A DNA stretch of 64,000 nt, from assembly GCF_036226525.1 (NCBI RefSeq), contig NZ_CP108487.1, positions 6,324,001 to 6,388,000 of the forward strand, given 5' to 3'. The position numbers and the translations under genes are program-made. Source of the stretch: Kribbella sp. NBC_01245. Its GTDB lineage: Bacteria > Actinomycetota > Actinomycetes > Propionibacteriales > Kribbellaceae. Shown one piece after another: positions 17,189 to 26,079 of the stretch. Numbering within the stretch: position 1 is the first letter of the stretch; every line of letters begins with the position of its first letter. Under the pieces are notes generated by a model. It did no database searches, was not told the DNA's origin, and worked only from the letters and a program-made list of their open reading frames with translations.

Positions 17189-18503
17189 CCCCATGTCCTG
17201 GGCGCGGCAGGTACGCACAAAAGTACGCACAGTCTCCGAAACGGGTACGTGTGGCCTGGTGGAACGCGGAGCTGAGGGCGTCCTGGCGTCGGTCCAGGGC
17301 CGGGTCCGGCGAGGAGCGACCGGTGCCGGACAGCTTCGGGAACGGCGCATCTCGGGCTTCCCTGGAGGCCTCGCTGAGAGGGGATGGAAAGCGACTCGAC
17401 GCGGTTCGGCCTGGTAGCAACTCCGCTGGTCAGGCAAGGGTCATGCGGTGGGCAGTTGCGGTAGCAGGTCCCCTCAGTTGGTGAGTCTCGCACGCGCGTG
17501 CCGCCTGCGGATCTGCCGCCGGGCCCGGCACGGCAGTTGCTGCTCCTCGTAGCTGCTGGGCGTGTCTGGACCCGGATGGCGCGGTACGGCGTGAGCAGGT
17601 GGTCGGCCTGGTGGATGTCTCTTGTTTCGGAGTTGACGAGCGGCCGTGGCTCGTTCCGGCAAGTCGGGCAGGGACCGGATTTGGCGGCCCGGCAGCTGTG
17701 AACCGATCGATAGCGCCGGCTGTCGACGGCGACGAGACAGGCGAGGTGAAGCCGTCGGTGGGACCGGACAGGGACCCGTGTCAGTCCTGGTCCTGGGGTG
17801 GTCTCGTGGTAGACGCTGGACGGACCCCGCACTGACCATTCGAAGCCGCCGCGGAACAGCGTACGAGCATCAGAATCGTCGGTGGTCCCGGAATGACCCG
17901 CCAGCGGCCATTTGGAGAGCCGAGGGAAGCCGTCAGCAAGACCGCGCAGAGCCCAGGACCAGTCCTGCTCCTCACGTGGTCTCGCGGGAGACCTTGAGGA
18001 GACCCGGCAAGCTACACCTCGAGCCGCAGCGGTACCGCTTACCCGGCCCAGATCCCCCGATGCGTCAGTCAGGTCGACCTGCCAGCAAAGACGGCCGCGC
18101 TTGTGCCATACCCAGCGTCGCAGGTCATGAGATCGACTGCTGTACGGCCTGATGGCTGTTGCAGGTTCGGCCGCAGCTTGGATCGGCTGCGCTCGGCAAT
18201 CGATGCTGCGACTTACAGGGCCGAGCAGGGTACTACGCGATGCAGAGCGTCCTGCGCGGACGTGGCCAGGGATGGGCGCCGTCTTTCCGGCCCGCCATGA
18301 CGCGTGACTTGCTCAGCTCGACCCTCAGCTACTCGGACTGGCCACGCGACCGGTAGACGACTCCGCCAGATCTCGGCGAGCGGCAGTCCGCGAGGACGCC
18401 GCTCTCCGAGCCTAGGACCTCTATGGATGCGCAGCTTTACAATCGTGCATCCCGGAGTAGCCACGCAGTACTACGCCGATCGAGCTATCGTTTGTGCGTG
18501 GTC
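17189..18503. other. No intact gene; degenerate DNA downstream of tRNA-Thr
   Basis: Frames here are short, mutually overlapping and without ribosome binding sites or recognisable domains. A direct repeat GTACGCACA(AA) occurs at about 17211 and 17222. A segment near 17779 (AGTCCTGGTCCT...GTGGTCTCG) recurs imperfectly near 17956. Together with the tRNA boundary this looks like the eroded end of an integrated element, but no integrase can be read. Confidence 0.4.
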
Positions 18504-20432
18504 ATGTGGGAGCAGGCGCTGACGGCCGCGACCAAACTGCAGGAGCGGTGGATGGGTCCGCTGCGGGCCCCGGGGCGCTTGAGTCCGTCGAGCGTGTCAT
18601 TGGCGCTGCTGCTGTACGCGCTCGCGGGGGAACGGTCGTGTGAACCAGCGGCTGTGTCGGCGGGCTGGCTTCGGTATCGGTGTAGCGATCCCCGTGCCTG
18701 CCTGACTTGGCTGCGTGCTCAGCTGCAGCGGATGGGTCATCAAGTGGGCCCGCCTGTGAGCGTCAAGGAGGAACGTTTCCGCTCGCAAAACCAGGCGTCC
18801 CGGCGCGGCCTGGCCCCCGACCGCGGCGGACCTCGGCTCGATGACGCCCCAAGCCAGCCCGCCACAGATGGGCGACTTCGCAACGACCCGGTGGCCTTCG
18901 CCTGGTGGCGTAGCTCGATGTTCACGCCGTCGTCGGACTGGCTCGACGAACCATCTCAGTCCGACACCGAGACCTGCCAGCTGGTGTCTGCGCTGCCCCG
19001 GTTCGTCGACCATCTCGACCTTGAACTGCTGGCCGACCACGGTGGCCGGCTTGCGGGAGAGCGGGTGTCGTTGCTGACGATCGCGCCGTTCACGCTTCCA
19101 CGGGACACAGACCGCAACGTGCACGGTGTGCATCCGCACCGGGCGGTCGTTCAGGGACCGTGGTGGGAGATGGACCATGTCGGGCACACCGTGGCGCCGG
19201 GCCCGCCGGCCGGCTATCACGTGACCTACCGCAGCCTGGCCACCGGTGACCCCGTGACCAGCGCCAAGGACCTTGTTGTGGCCGGCGATCTGGACACTGA
19301 CACCGCCGCATGGGAAACCGTCGCCGACGAAGTCGTCGCCGTACCGGACGCCCTCATCGCCATCCCGGCGAGCCAGAACGGGGATCCAGAGTCACACGCT
19401 AAAGACTCGCTCGAGGCCGAGCTGCAGAACCTGGCTCATGAACAGGCGATGCTCATCGATCTACCGGATCCGCCTGCTGGCCTGACGAACCCGGCTGCCA
19501 AGTACCGGGCCGCCGCACTAGACACCCTCTGGGTGCTGCGCGACCGTGAACTGCGACTCGTCGGCGATTCCACACCGCTGCGGGTCGCTGAGCGCATCGT
19601 CAACGACCCGACCTACCCGCGCCCGAACCATCCGCCGTTGCTTGCCGACCTGATCACCGAAGAGCTTGTTGCCAAGACGAACCGGGCACACGGTCTCGGG
19701 TCTCGCCCCCTTGCACCGAGTGCGCCTCGCGACCGGCACCTTGTGACCGGCCGCCGCCGCGAATTCCTGCAGCAGTGGCTGCGAGAGGTGTCCGGATCGC
19801 TGATTACCGAGCGCAGCAGCCAGGCGCTGGATGGATTCAACGAGTCCACCACAATCACCTACGCCCGGGCCCTGCTCGTCGCCGAAGGCTTCGTCCAGAT
19901 CGCCGACTTGCACGGCAATGCCGATCCAGCGGTCACCGTTGCCGGCCTCGCCGCTGGCCGCTATGGCGAAATGGCGGCGCTGGCCGCCAGCAGTACAGAC
20001 CCCGAGTATGTCGGGCCAGGCACGGTTGACCTGGTCTACGCCCACCCTGTCGACGGATACATTGCGACAGTTCACGCCTTTGCCTTCGGCAACGACCAGC
20101 CCCGCCTGGTCGAGGTCCGGCTGTGGTTCACGGTCTTGCCATTGGACTACGCCCTGTTCAACGCCCTGACGCCCGACGGCGCCTACGCCATCGGGACTAA
20201 TCGGCGTCGGACCGGCCTGTTCCATGGCGACGTTTCAGTCGCTCCCCGCCACCGCCGGCGTCGTGGGAGTCTGCGGGTTGTCCTGGCCGGACTCCGGGCC
20301 TTCACTGTTCCGGCCTGGACCCTGGACCGGCTCTGGCTGGGCTCCGACGGCTCCGACCAGGTCGCGCTACACCACGAGCTGTGCGAACAGGCTCCGGCGT
20401 GGGCACTGCGTCTTATCCCCGCTCGGAGCTGA
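18504..20432 (+). CDS. Large protein of unknown function (642 aa)
   Basis: A long frame with strong third-position GC, hence real. N-terminal 80 residues are basic and helix-rich, then a linker, then acidic regions with 'WWEMDHVGHTV' and 'DTDTAAWETVADEVV', a basic segment ('TGRRREFLQQWLREVSG') and a C-terminal part with 'YAHPVDGYIATVHAFAFG'. No catalytic motif, membrane segment or signal peptide recognised. The start is uncertain: ATG 18504 has no clear binding site and the frame is open back to ATG 18423. Convergent with the GIY-YIG gene. Its place next to eroded DNA suggests an accessory gene. Confidence 0.65.
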   Translation: MWEQALTAATKLQERWMGPLRAPGRLSPSSVSLALLLYALAGERSCEPAAVSAGWLRYRCSDPRACLTWLRAQLQRMGHQVGPPVSVKEERFRSQNQASRRGLAPDRGGPRLDDAPSQPATDGRLRNDPVAFAWWRSSMFTPSSDWLDEPSQSDTETCQLVSALPRFVDHLDLELLADHGGRLAGERVSLLTIAPFTLPRDTDRNVHGVHPHRAVVQGPWWEMDHVGHTVAPGPPAGYHVTYRSLATGDPVTSAKDLVVAGDLDTDTAAWETVADEVVAVPDALIAIPASQNGDPESHAKDSLEAELQNLAHEQAMLIDLPDPPAGLTNPAAKYRAAALDTLWVLRDRELRLVGDSTPLRVAERIVNDPTYPRPNHPPLLADLITEELVAKTNRAHGLGSRPLAPSAPRDRHLVTGRRREFLQQWLREVSGSLITERSSQALDGFNESTTITYARALLVAEGFVQIADLHGNADPAVTVAGLAAGRYGEMAALAASSTDPEYVGPGTVDLVYAHPVDGYIATVHAFAFGNDQPRLVEVRLWFTVLPLDYALFNALTPDGAYAIGTNRRRTGLFHGDVSVAPRHRRRRGSLRVVLAGLRAFTVPAWTLDRLWLGSDGSDQVALHHELCEQAPAWALRLIPARS

Positions 20433-20507
20433 GTGTCGGCGCCGGGCATCCCGAAGTCCGGCCGGACTCGCAGGGGGCAAGCGTCCGAGCTGGGCGAGCA
20501 CTAGGTA

Positions 20508-21320
20508 TCAGTTTCGGTTCAGGCCGTGGCTGCGGGTGTCGAGGGCGAACTTGAAGTGGCTCTCGGCGGCGTCGATCTGACGGGTGGGTGTTGCCGGATC
20601 GAACACTCGCAAGAGCGAGAACCGGAAGCTCGTCGGGTCGAGGTTGCGCAGTTCGGTGTTACCGCCATGACCGTTGGTTGCATAGGCACTCCAGCGCTGG
20701 CGAATGCTCTCCGCGCCGTCGGCCTTGCCAACGTACTGACGCCCGTCGCGGGTGTCGGTGATCAGGTAGACGCCTATCACTGACGCCAGGGCAGTGCGCC
20801 ACGAGGCGTAGCGGTGCTCGCGCATTACGGCCTGGAGCTTGACGTGGTCCAGCACGAGGCGGTCAAAGCCGGGGAATGGCACGGGCTCGGCGTCGGCGAT
20901 CTCCATCACCGGGTAGCCGGCCGCGGTCGCGGCGTTGATCCTCCAGGTGCGCGGCGATCTCCAGCCGATCACCAGCCGGTTTCTGAGGTCCGCCATCTGC
21001 TCGGATGTGACGACATCGAACGTGCGCAGCGTGCCATCGTTCGAAGTCTCGCCGCGGTTCTCCAGCACCGACCACAGGCGCGCCCGGTCGCCACCTTCGC
21101 GAATGAATACGATCCAGATGCGGGGCGGAGCAGTCGGGAAGATGCGTGGTCTCGTGGAGTGCTTGCTCGTGTACTGAAGGATCTCTGCGTCGGTGGAGTC
21201 AGCGTGGAGGCCCGGCAGACCGCTGTCTTCATGTTCGCGCACGTAGGCGTGGCGGATCACAAGAGCCTCGTCGGGGTCGATGCCGGCGCTGTGCAGGATC
21301 GAAGCGAACGTAAGCGTCAC
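20508..21320 (-). CDS. GIY-YIG nuclease-domain protein
   Basis: A 270-aa protein. The C-terminal third carries the GIY-YIG core: 'GVYLITD' (GIY position), 'GRQYVGKADG' (YIG position), 'IRQRWSAYA' (catalytic Arg) and a late glutamate in 'AAESHFK'. The N-terminal two-thirds ('ILHSAGIDPDEALVIRHAY') is a conserved domain of unknown role. GTG 21320 starts 3 bp after the HAD stop, so the two form an operon. The GIY-YIG core cuts one DNA strand by hydrolysis; the biological target here is unknown. Confidence 0.85.
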   Translation of the reverse strand: MTLTFASILHSAGIDPDEALVIRHAYVREHEDSGLPGLHADSTDAEILQYTSKHSTRPRIFPTAPPRIWIVFIREGGDRARLWSVLENRGETSNDGTLRTFDVVTSEQMADLRNRLVIGWRSPRTWRINAATAAGYPVMEIADAEPVPFPGFDRLVLDHVKLQAVMREHRYASWRTALASVIGVYLITDTRDGRQYVGKADGAESIRQRWSAYATNGHGGNTELRNLDPTSFRFSLLRVFDPATPTRQIDAAESHFKFALDTRSHGLNRN

Positions 21321-21322
21321 CG

Positions 21323-22039
21323 TTATGTTGCCTCTCCGTGGTTCTCCCTCGCGGCAGTGGACTTTCGAGAGGCCGGGAGATCCGCGGACCACGCCCCGGC
21401 TGGTGAGGGCGCCGAGCGCGGATCGAAGAGGAGGGACTCCAGCTGCTTTGTTGTTGTCGTCGGATCGGTGGTGTGAAGTACCGTGCGGATCCCCAGCAGC
21501 TCAGCAGGCGGCAAGTTCGTATGCATGTCGTCGACGTAGACGCACTGTGGACCTGGCAGGTCCAGAGCGGTCAGGGCACGCTGGTAGATGAGCGGGGACG
21601 GCTTCCGCACGCCTTCCAGTTCGGACACTACTACCGCATCGAAGAAGTCGGTCCACAGTCCCTTGTCCTCGTACGGGTTGTACGGGTCAAGGCCAAAACT
21701 GTTGCTCAGTAAAGCGATCTTGATGCCGGCTGCACGGGCGCGCTTCGCCAGCGCAACGATCAGCGGCTCCGGCTGCAGATTGGCAAGGGCCCGCCGCATC
21801 AGGTCGGTCGGGTCGATCCTGAGAATGCCGCCGATCACCCGGTTCCAGTCCGACTGCGTAGCCTCACCGACCTCAAGCGCCGCATAGATCGCGACACCGT
21901 CCGGATGCTTCTCGAGTGCTGCAACGTACGCGCCCGGCTCGAGTCCCTCCGACCGTTCGAATGCTTGACTGTTCAGCCGCATCTGAGTTGTTAGTACACC
22001 GCCAAAGTCGAGAATCAGGCCGCGATACCGATCTGCCAC
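21323..22039 (-). CDS. HAD-family hydrolase
   Basis: A 238-aa HAD phosphatase. Motif I is 'LILDFGGVL' (nucleophile Asp followed by Phe-Gly-Gly, as in the epoxide-hydrolase-like N-terminal branch). Motif II is 'ALLSNSFG', the motif III lysine is in 'EGVRKPSP', and motif IV is 'CVYVDDMHTNL'. The second Asp of motif I (DxD) is Gly, common in this branch. GTG start. Followed after 2 bp by the GIY-YIG gene. Substrate unknown; small sugar phosphates or nucleotides are usual. Confidence 0.88.
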   Translation of the reverse strand: MADRYRGLILDFGGVLTTQMRLNSQAFERSEGLEPGAYVAALEKHPDGVAIYAALEVGEATQSDWNRVIGGILRIDPTDLMRRALANLQPEPLIVALAKRARAAGIKIALLSNSFGLDPYNPYEDKGLWTDFFDAVVVSELEGVRKPSPLIYQRALTALDLPGPQCVYVDDMHTNLPPAELLGIRTVLHTTDPTTTTKQLESLLFDPRSAPSPAGAWSADLPASRKSTAARENHGEAT

Positions 22040-22260
22040 ACATACCCTCCCTTGCCACTCAAGCTGATCTGCTCACCTGCGAGCCGATATCCTTCCCAGC
22101 CGATCGGCGACCCCAACACGGCTTGGCGAGGATCCCACGAAACACCGACGGCGGGGCCCTACCCGGCGCGTTGCGGCATCGCGTCGATGGCGCCAGCTGG
22201 TCAACCGCGACTTCGAATTCAGGCCGCCTCCGGCCGCGCGTCGACATCGCACAGCCATGA

Positions 22261-23571
22261 TCACCAGGCCCACCAGTCATCGGGCAAGCGGCCATCGTCG
22301 ATCTTGTTCGCTGGCGGCAGACCGGTGTATGTGCGAAGGGCGTGGCCCATCTCCGGAAGCCGTGCCGCCGGCAGTAGGTGCTCCAGCGACAACCCCGGGA
22401 ACTGGTGGTAGTTCAGCGCGCCTGGGTGGTCGGCCAGGGCGCGCAGAAAGGTCCGGCGGCCGGGCGACAAATCGCCGAAGGCCGGTGCCGGACTGGTGCC
22501 CTGCACGTCGAAGACCTTCTCCACGGTGGCCCCGGCGACCGTGTCGCACTGCCGGATGGTGACGTGCTGTAGGCACCCCGCCACGGCCACCAGCACCTCG
22601 TCGATCGATATCGCGTGATCGGGTGCATCGTCGATGAACAGCAGTAGCGAGCGCCCCGTGTAGGCGTACAGGTTCCCGTCGTTGTGGTCCGTGTGCTGTT
22701 TCAGGCGCGGGCCATTTGCTACGTCGGCCAGCGTGCTGAACGCCCGCGCGGCCAAGGCCCGGTCCATGCCGTGAACGACGCGGAGCCTGGCTAGCGCCGT
22801 CGCCGCGGCCCAGCGCAACAACGGTTCTGGCGAGTCCAGCAGCACGCTGACCGGTTCGATCTGCTCGATCGATCCGAGTAGCCCGATCCCCACCACGACC
22901 GTTGCCAGGATCTCTGGGACGAACTCGCGGTCCAGCCGGGCGACCAGAGCCGGCACGATCGAGGCGGCATCTTCGGGAAACCACGACACCAAGTAGGCGG
23001 CCTGCTGCCGCACCGGAAAATCGGGATCGTCCAGCAGATCCAGCACGAGCGGAAGCTCTCGGCGCACGGCATCGTAGGCGCGCAAGCTCTCCGACCCGCC
23101 GTCGATGGAACGCCCAGCCGCAACGAGCTCTCGAACACTCAGCAGCCAATCCCGCTTGCTCTGGCTCGTCTCGGCGGCGATCTCTTCGTCGAGCTCCCGC
23201 AGTTCGACCTCGGGCGGGGCGACGGAGGCGCGCCAGTCCGCCGCGTTGATTCCCATCGGCAGTTCGTTCTCGTCGTCCCAGGCCACCGCTAAGAACGTCA
23301 GCAGCGGCAGCGCATGCACCCGAGCCCACGGTGTGCCGGCCACAGCGATGCGCGCCAAGAACGGGACCACGAACGGAGTCGCCGGGTATCGACTGCCCTG
23401 ATGCCCGATGTTGTTCGCCAATCGTCCGAAGGCCTCGGACATGGCCGCGAGGTCATCGCCACAGATCGCGCGCAGATCAGCTGGGACATCCGTGGCCGGG
23501 CCGTAGGCATGATCGAGCTCGGCCCAGCCGACGTCGTCAAGCCCGGAGAGAACACCGATCGAGTCCGTCAT
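22261..23571 (-). CDS. HEAT-repeat-like protein
   Basis: A 436-aa, mostly helical protein with armadillo/HEAT-like repeats: 'LPLVLDLLDDPDFPVRQQAAYLVSWF', 'IVPALVARLDREF' and 'VSVLLDSPEPLLRWAAATALARL'. These scaffolds bind proteins or nucleic acids. ATG 23571 has GGAAGGG seven bases upstream; an in-frame extension to 23706 lacks one. About 220 bp separate it from the HAD gene and contain nothing recognised. Confidence 0.8.
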   Translation of the reverse strand: MTDSIGVLSGLDDVGWAELDHAYGPATDVPADLRAICGDDLAAMSEAFGRLANNIGHQGSRYPATPFVVPFLARIAVAGTPWARVHALPLLTFLAVAWDDENELPMGINAADWRASVAPPEVELRELDEEIAAETSQSKRDWLLSVRELVAAGRSIDGGSESLRAYDAVRRELPLVLDLLDDPDFPVRQQAAYLVSWFPEDAASIVPALVARLDREFVPEILATVVVGIGLLGSIEQIEPVSVLLDSPEPLLRWAAATALARLRVVHGMDRALAARAFSTLADVANGPRLKQHTDHNDGNLYAYTGRSLLLFIDDAPDHAISIDEVLVAVAGCLQHVTIRQCDTVAGATVEKVFDVQGTSPAPAFGDLSPGRRTFLRALADHPGALNYHQFPGLSLEHLLPAARLPEMGHALRTYTGLPPANKIDDGRLPDDWWAW

Positions 23572-23745
23572 GTGCTGACCCTTCCATTTCGTAACGACAG
23601 AACCAGAGTCGTGGCTGCTGCGACGACGTCCGAGTGGCCGGTGGCTATCCGACAGGCGGACGCAGCACATGTCAGGCGGGCGAGGTTGACCACCGGTTCG
23701 AGGCATGCCTTATAGCTTCGGCGTCGAGGGCTGGGCCTGCTGGTC

Positions 23746-23979
23746 TTAGTTGCTGCAGGCACAGGTTTGGGCGAGTTCGGGCAGGCCGCTGTCGCTGGCG
23801 ATGAGGGCGGACTTGTTGAACGCATCGGTCGCGAGCGTCAGTGCTTGTGCGCCGCTTCGGGTTTTGCAGGCTTTCCGGATGGGGGCGGCGACGTCGTCGA
23901 TGCGGGTATTGCAGGCTGGTCGCGGGCGGGCGACCAGCGCGAACCACCGCAGGGTGTCGGGGTGGTCCGTCCTGGAGGT
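23746..23979 (-). other. Open frame continuing in phase after the methyltransferase stop
   Basis: Directly after the TAG of the FxLD methyltransferase, the same frame stays open for 77 codons to a TAA, with very high third-position GC and a Cys-rich end ('LAQTCACSN'). There is no ATG, GTG or TTG in it. Options: stop-codon read-through, a CTG start, or a gene that has lost its 5' end. The sequence looks coding, but the product is unknown. Confidence 0.4.
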
Positions 23980-26061
23980 CTATTGCCAGGTGATGGCGAG
24001 CTGGTTGTTGGGTTCGTCGAAGACGAACTGTCCGGTGAGTGCGGTGCCGTGTGGTGCGATGGCGAACTCGACGTCGTGGCCGCGGTAGTCCTGGCTCCAG
24101 GTCTTGATCTGTGCCGCGACCTGATCGGCTTGCTGGGCGCCTCCGGGGCCGTGGCCGATCACGCCGATCTCGTGCACTCGTTGGCCGTCGATCTCGGTGG
24201 GGCGCAGGGTGAGGTAAGCGAGGTTGCCTTCGCTGGCGGTGGCCCAGGAGCCCCAGCCGAACTGGGGACGGACGATCCCGGCTCGGGCGGCCTCAGGGTG
24301 GACTGGCATGCGGCTGAAGGCGCCCGGCAGGGTGCAGGTGAGCCAGAGGTCGAGATATTCAAAGGATTCTTGGCCGGCCATGGTCACGCCGGTCCACACT
24401 TCGCGGGCCGGGGTGTCGAGGACGCCGGCGAGGCGGTCGGTGTCGGTGGTTTGTTCCTGATTGAGCTGGAGCTGGACGGAGCCGTCGCTGGTGAGGTGGA
24501 CGACGCGTCGGGGGTCGTCGGCGATGCCGCCGCGTAACGGCATGAAGGTCGACATCTGGCTGTTGGTGCTGCGCAGGATGTCGCCGTCGCGGCGGAACAC
24601 GATGGAGCGGGAGACGCTGCCTCGGAGCCGCAGCGGTACGACGAGGCGTCCGTCGGGCGCGAGCTGCTGGACCCAGGCGGCGGGCAGGTCCCAGGCGCCG
24701 ACGGTGGCGATGATCTGGTCGTAGGGCGCGTTGTCGGGGTAGCCGACGGCTCCGTCGCCGAGGATAACGTCGACGTTGGCGTGGCCGGTGGCGAGCAGGC
24801 GGCTGCGTGCGCCGTCGACGATGTCTTGGTCGACGTCGATGGTGGTGATGCGTCCGAACGGTCCGACGAGGGTGGCCAAGAGGGCTGCGTTGTAGCCGGT
24901 GCCGGCGCCGAGTTCGAGAATCGATTGGCCGGACTGGGCCTGGAGTTGCTCGAGCATCATCGCGACGATGGTGGGCTGCGATGCGGCACTGATTGAGACG
25001 CCGTTGGCGTCTTGCTTCGTGTAGACGGCGTCGTCTTTGTAGGCCTCGGCCAGGTCGAAGTCGGGGACGAACAGGTGCCGCGGTGTGGCGCGCAGGGCGG
25101 CTTCGATGGCCGGGGTGCGGACGGTGCCGTTGGCGACGAGCTGGTCGACGAGGGCCTCGCGCAGCTGCTTGGCGGTGTCGTTGGTCTTGGTGGGGGTCAT
25201 GGGGTGGTTCACCTCGGTGACAGTAGTGGTGGCGACCGACAGAACCGGGGACGGTTCGTCGTCTTCGGGGTCGTGCATGACTGCGGCGGTGGCGAGCCGC
25301 GACAGGGCATTTTGGTCGGTGGCGGTGAGGCCGAGCCGGTTCCAGGCGAACAGGATGTGATGGGTGAGAACGGCGCGCAGGCCGCGCTGCAGCTGGCCAG
25401 CGGTGTTGAGGCCGGCGAGTGCTTGCCCGGCCGCGTGGAACGCGGTCAGCCAGTCGTCGGCCGGCGAAAGGACCTGACCGGCTGCAGTGAGCCGGGTGAT
25501 GTCGGCGCCGAGCAGCATCCTGGTCTTCTCGCGCTGTTCGGGCCCGACACTGGGCGGGCTCTTGAGCGGTCGCAACTGGGCGACTTTGGCCCAGACGTCG
25601 CCTCGTTCGAACCACTCGAGGTGTGCGCCGCGCAGGAGCGCCGCGGCGAGCAGCAGGGCGATCTCACGCCGTCCCACATTGGCGTGCACGTCGGCTAGTG
25701 CGCTGCCGACGCCGAGGTAGTCGAGGGCGTGGACGCTGTCGGCGTGGGCGAGGCGGTGGGCGATCGCGATTCCTCCGGGGCCGCCGAAGGCGAGGGTTTC
25801 GGGTTCGTAGATCCCGCGCTTCCAGCCGACGGCATGGCCGGCGGCGGTGGCATCGGCGAGCAGGCGCTCCACAGCTTTGGTGGCCGAACCAGGCGTGTGT
25901 GGCGGGAGGCGGATCCGCCAGGCAGGGTGCTTGCGCAGGAACCACCACTGGTCGACGGCTGCTTCACGCAGTCCGGGTGCGAGCACGGTGGTGCCTGCGT
26001 GCTCGGCGCCGGTGCGGTCGGCGAAAGTGATCAGGTACTGCGGCCATTCGTCGGTATCCAC
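23980..26061 (-). CDS. FxLD-system methyltransferase: LanB-like domain fused to PIMT-type methyltransferase
   Basis: A 693-aa fusion. Residues 1-240 resemble the thiopeptide-type/LanB elimination domain ('WWFLRKHPAWRIRL', 'GWKRGIYEPETLAFGG'). The second half is a protein-L-isoaspartate methyltransferase ('LRATPRHLFVPD', SAM motif 'ILELGAGTGYNAALLA', 'ATVGAWDLPAAW') with its C-terminal extension. PIMT-type enzymes of class I lanthipeptide clusters methylate an Asp side chain, which then forms an aspartimide or isoaspartate. The precursor has Asp37 and Asp38. GTG start; the gene follows lanC closely. Modification of the core peptide is inferred. Confidence 0.85.
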   Translation of the reverse strand: MDTDEWPQYLITFADRTGAEHAGTTVLAPGLREAAVDQWWFLRKHPAWRIRLPPHTPGSATKAVERLLADATAAGHAVGWKRGIYEPETLAFGGPGGIAIAHRLAHADSVHALDYLGVGSALADVHANVGRREIALLLAAALLRGAHLEWFERGDVWAKVAQLRPLKSPPSVGPEQREKTRMLLGADITRLTAAGQVLSPADDWLTAFHAAGQALAGLNTAGQLQRGLRAVLTHHILFAWNRLGLTATDQNALSRLATAAVMHDPEDDEPSPVLSVATTTVTEVNHPMTPTKTNDTAKQLREALVDQLVANGTVRTPAIEAALRATPRHLFVPDFDLAEAYKDDAVYTKQDANGVSISAASQPTIVAMMLEQLQAQSGQSILELGAGTGYNAALLATLVGPFGRITTIDVDQDIVDGARSRLLATGHANVDVILGDGAVGYPDNAPYDQIIATVGAWDLPAAWVQQLAPDGRLVVPLRLRGSVSRSIVFRRDGDILRSTNSQMSTFMPLRGGIADDPRRVVHLTSDGSVQLQLNQEQTTDTDRLAGVLDTPAREVWTGVTMAGQESFEYLDLWLTCTLPGAFSRMPVHPEAARAGIVRPQFGWGSWATASEGNLAYLTLRPTEIDGQRVHEIGVIGHGPGGAQQADQVAAQIKTWSQDYRGHDVEFAIAPHGTALTGQFVFDEPNNQLAITWQ

Positions 26062-26079
26062 AGAGGTCGTCTTTCGTCG

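Noticed and set aside
17073..17437. Frames containing 'IGIEPMTFSLR' near tRNA-Thr
   Set aside because: This is a translated antisense tRNA and its terminator, a common annotation error.
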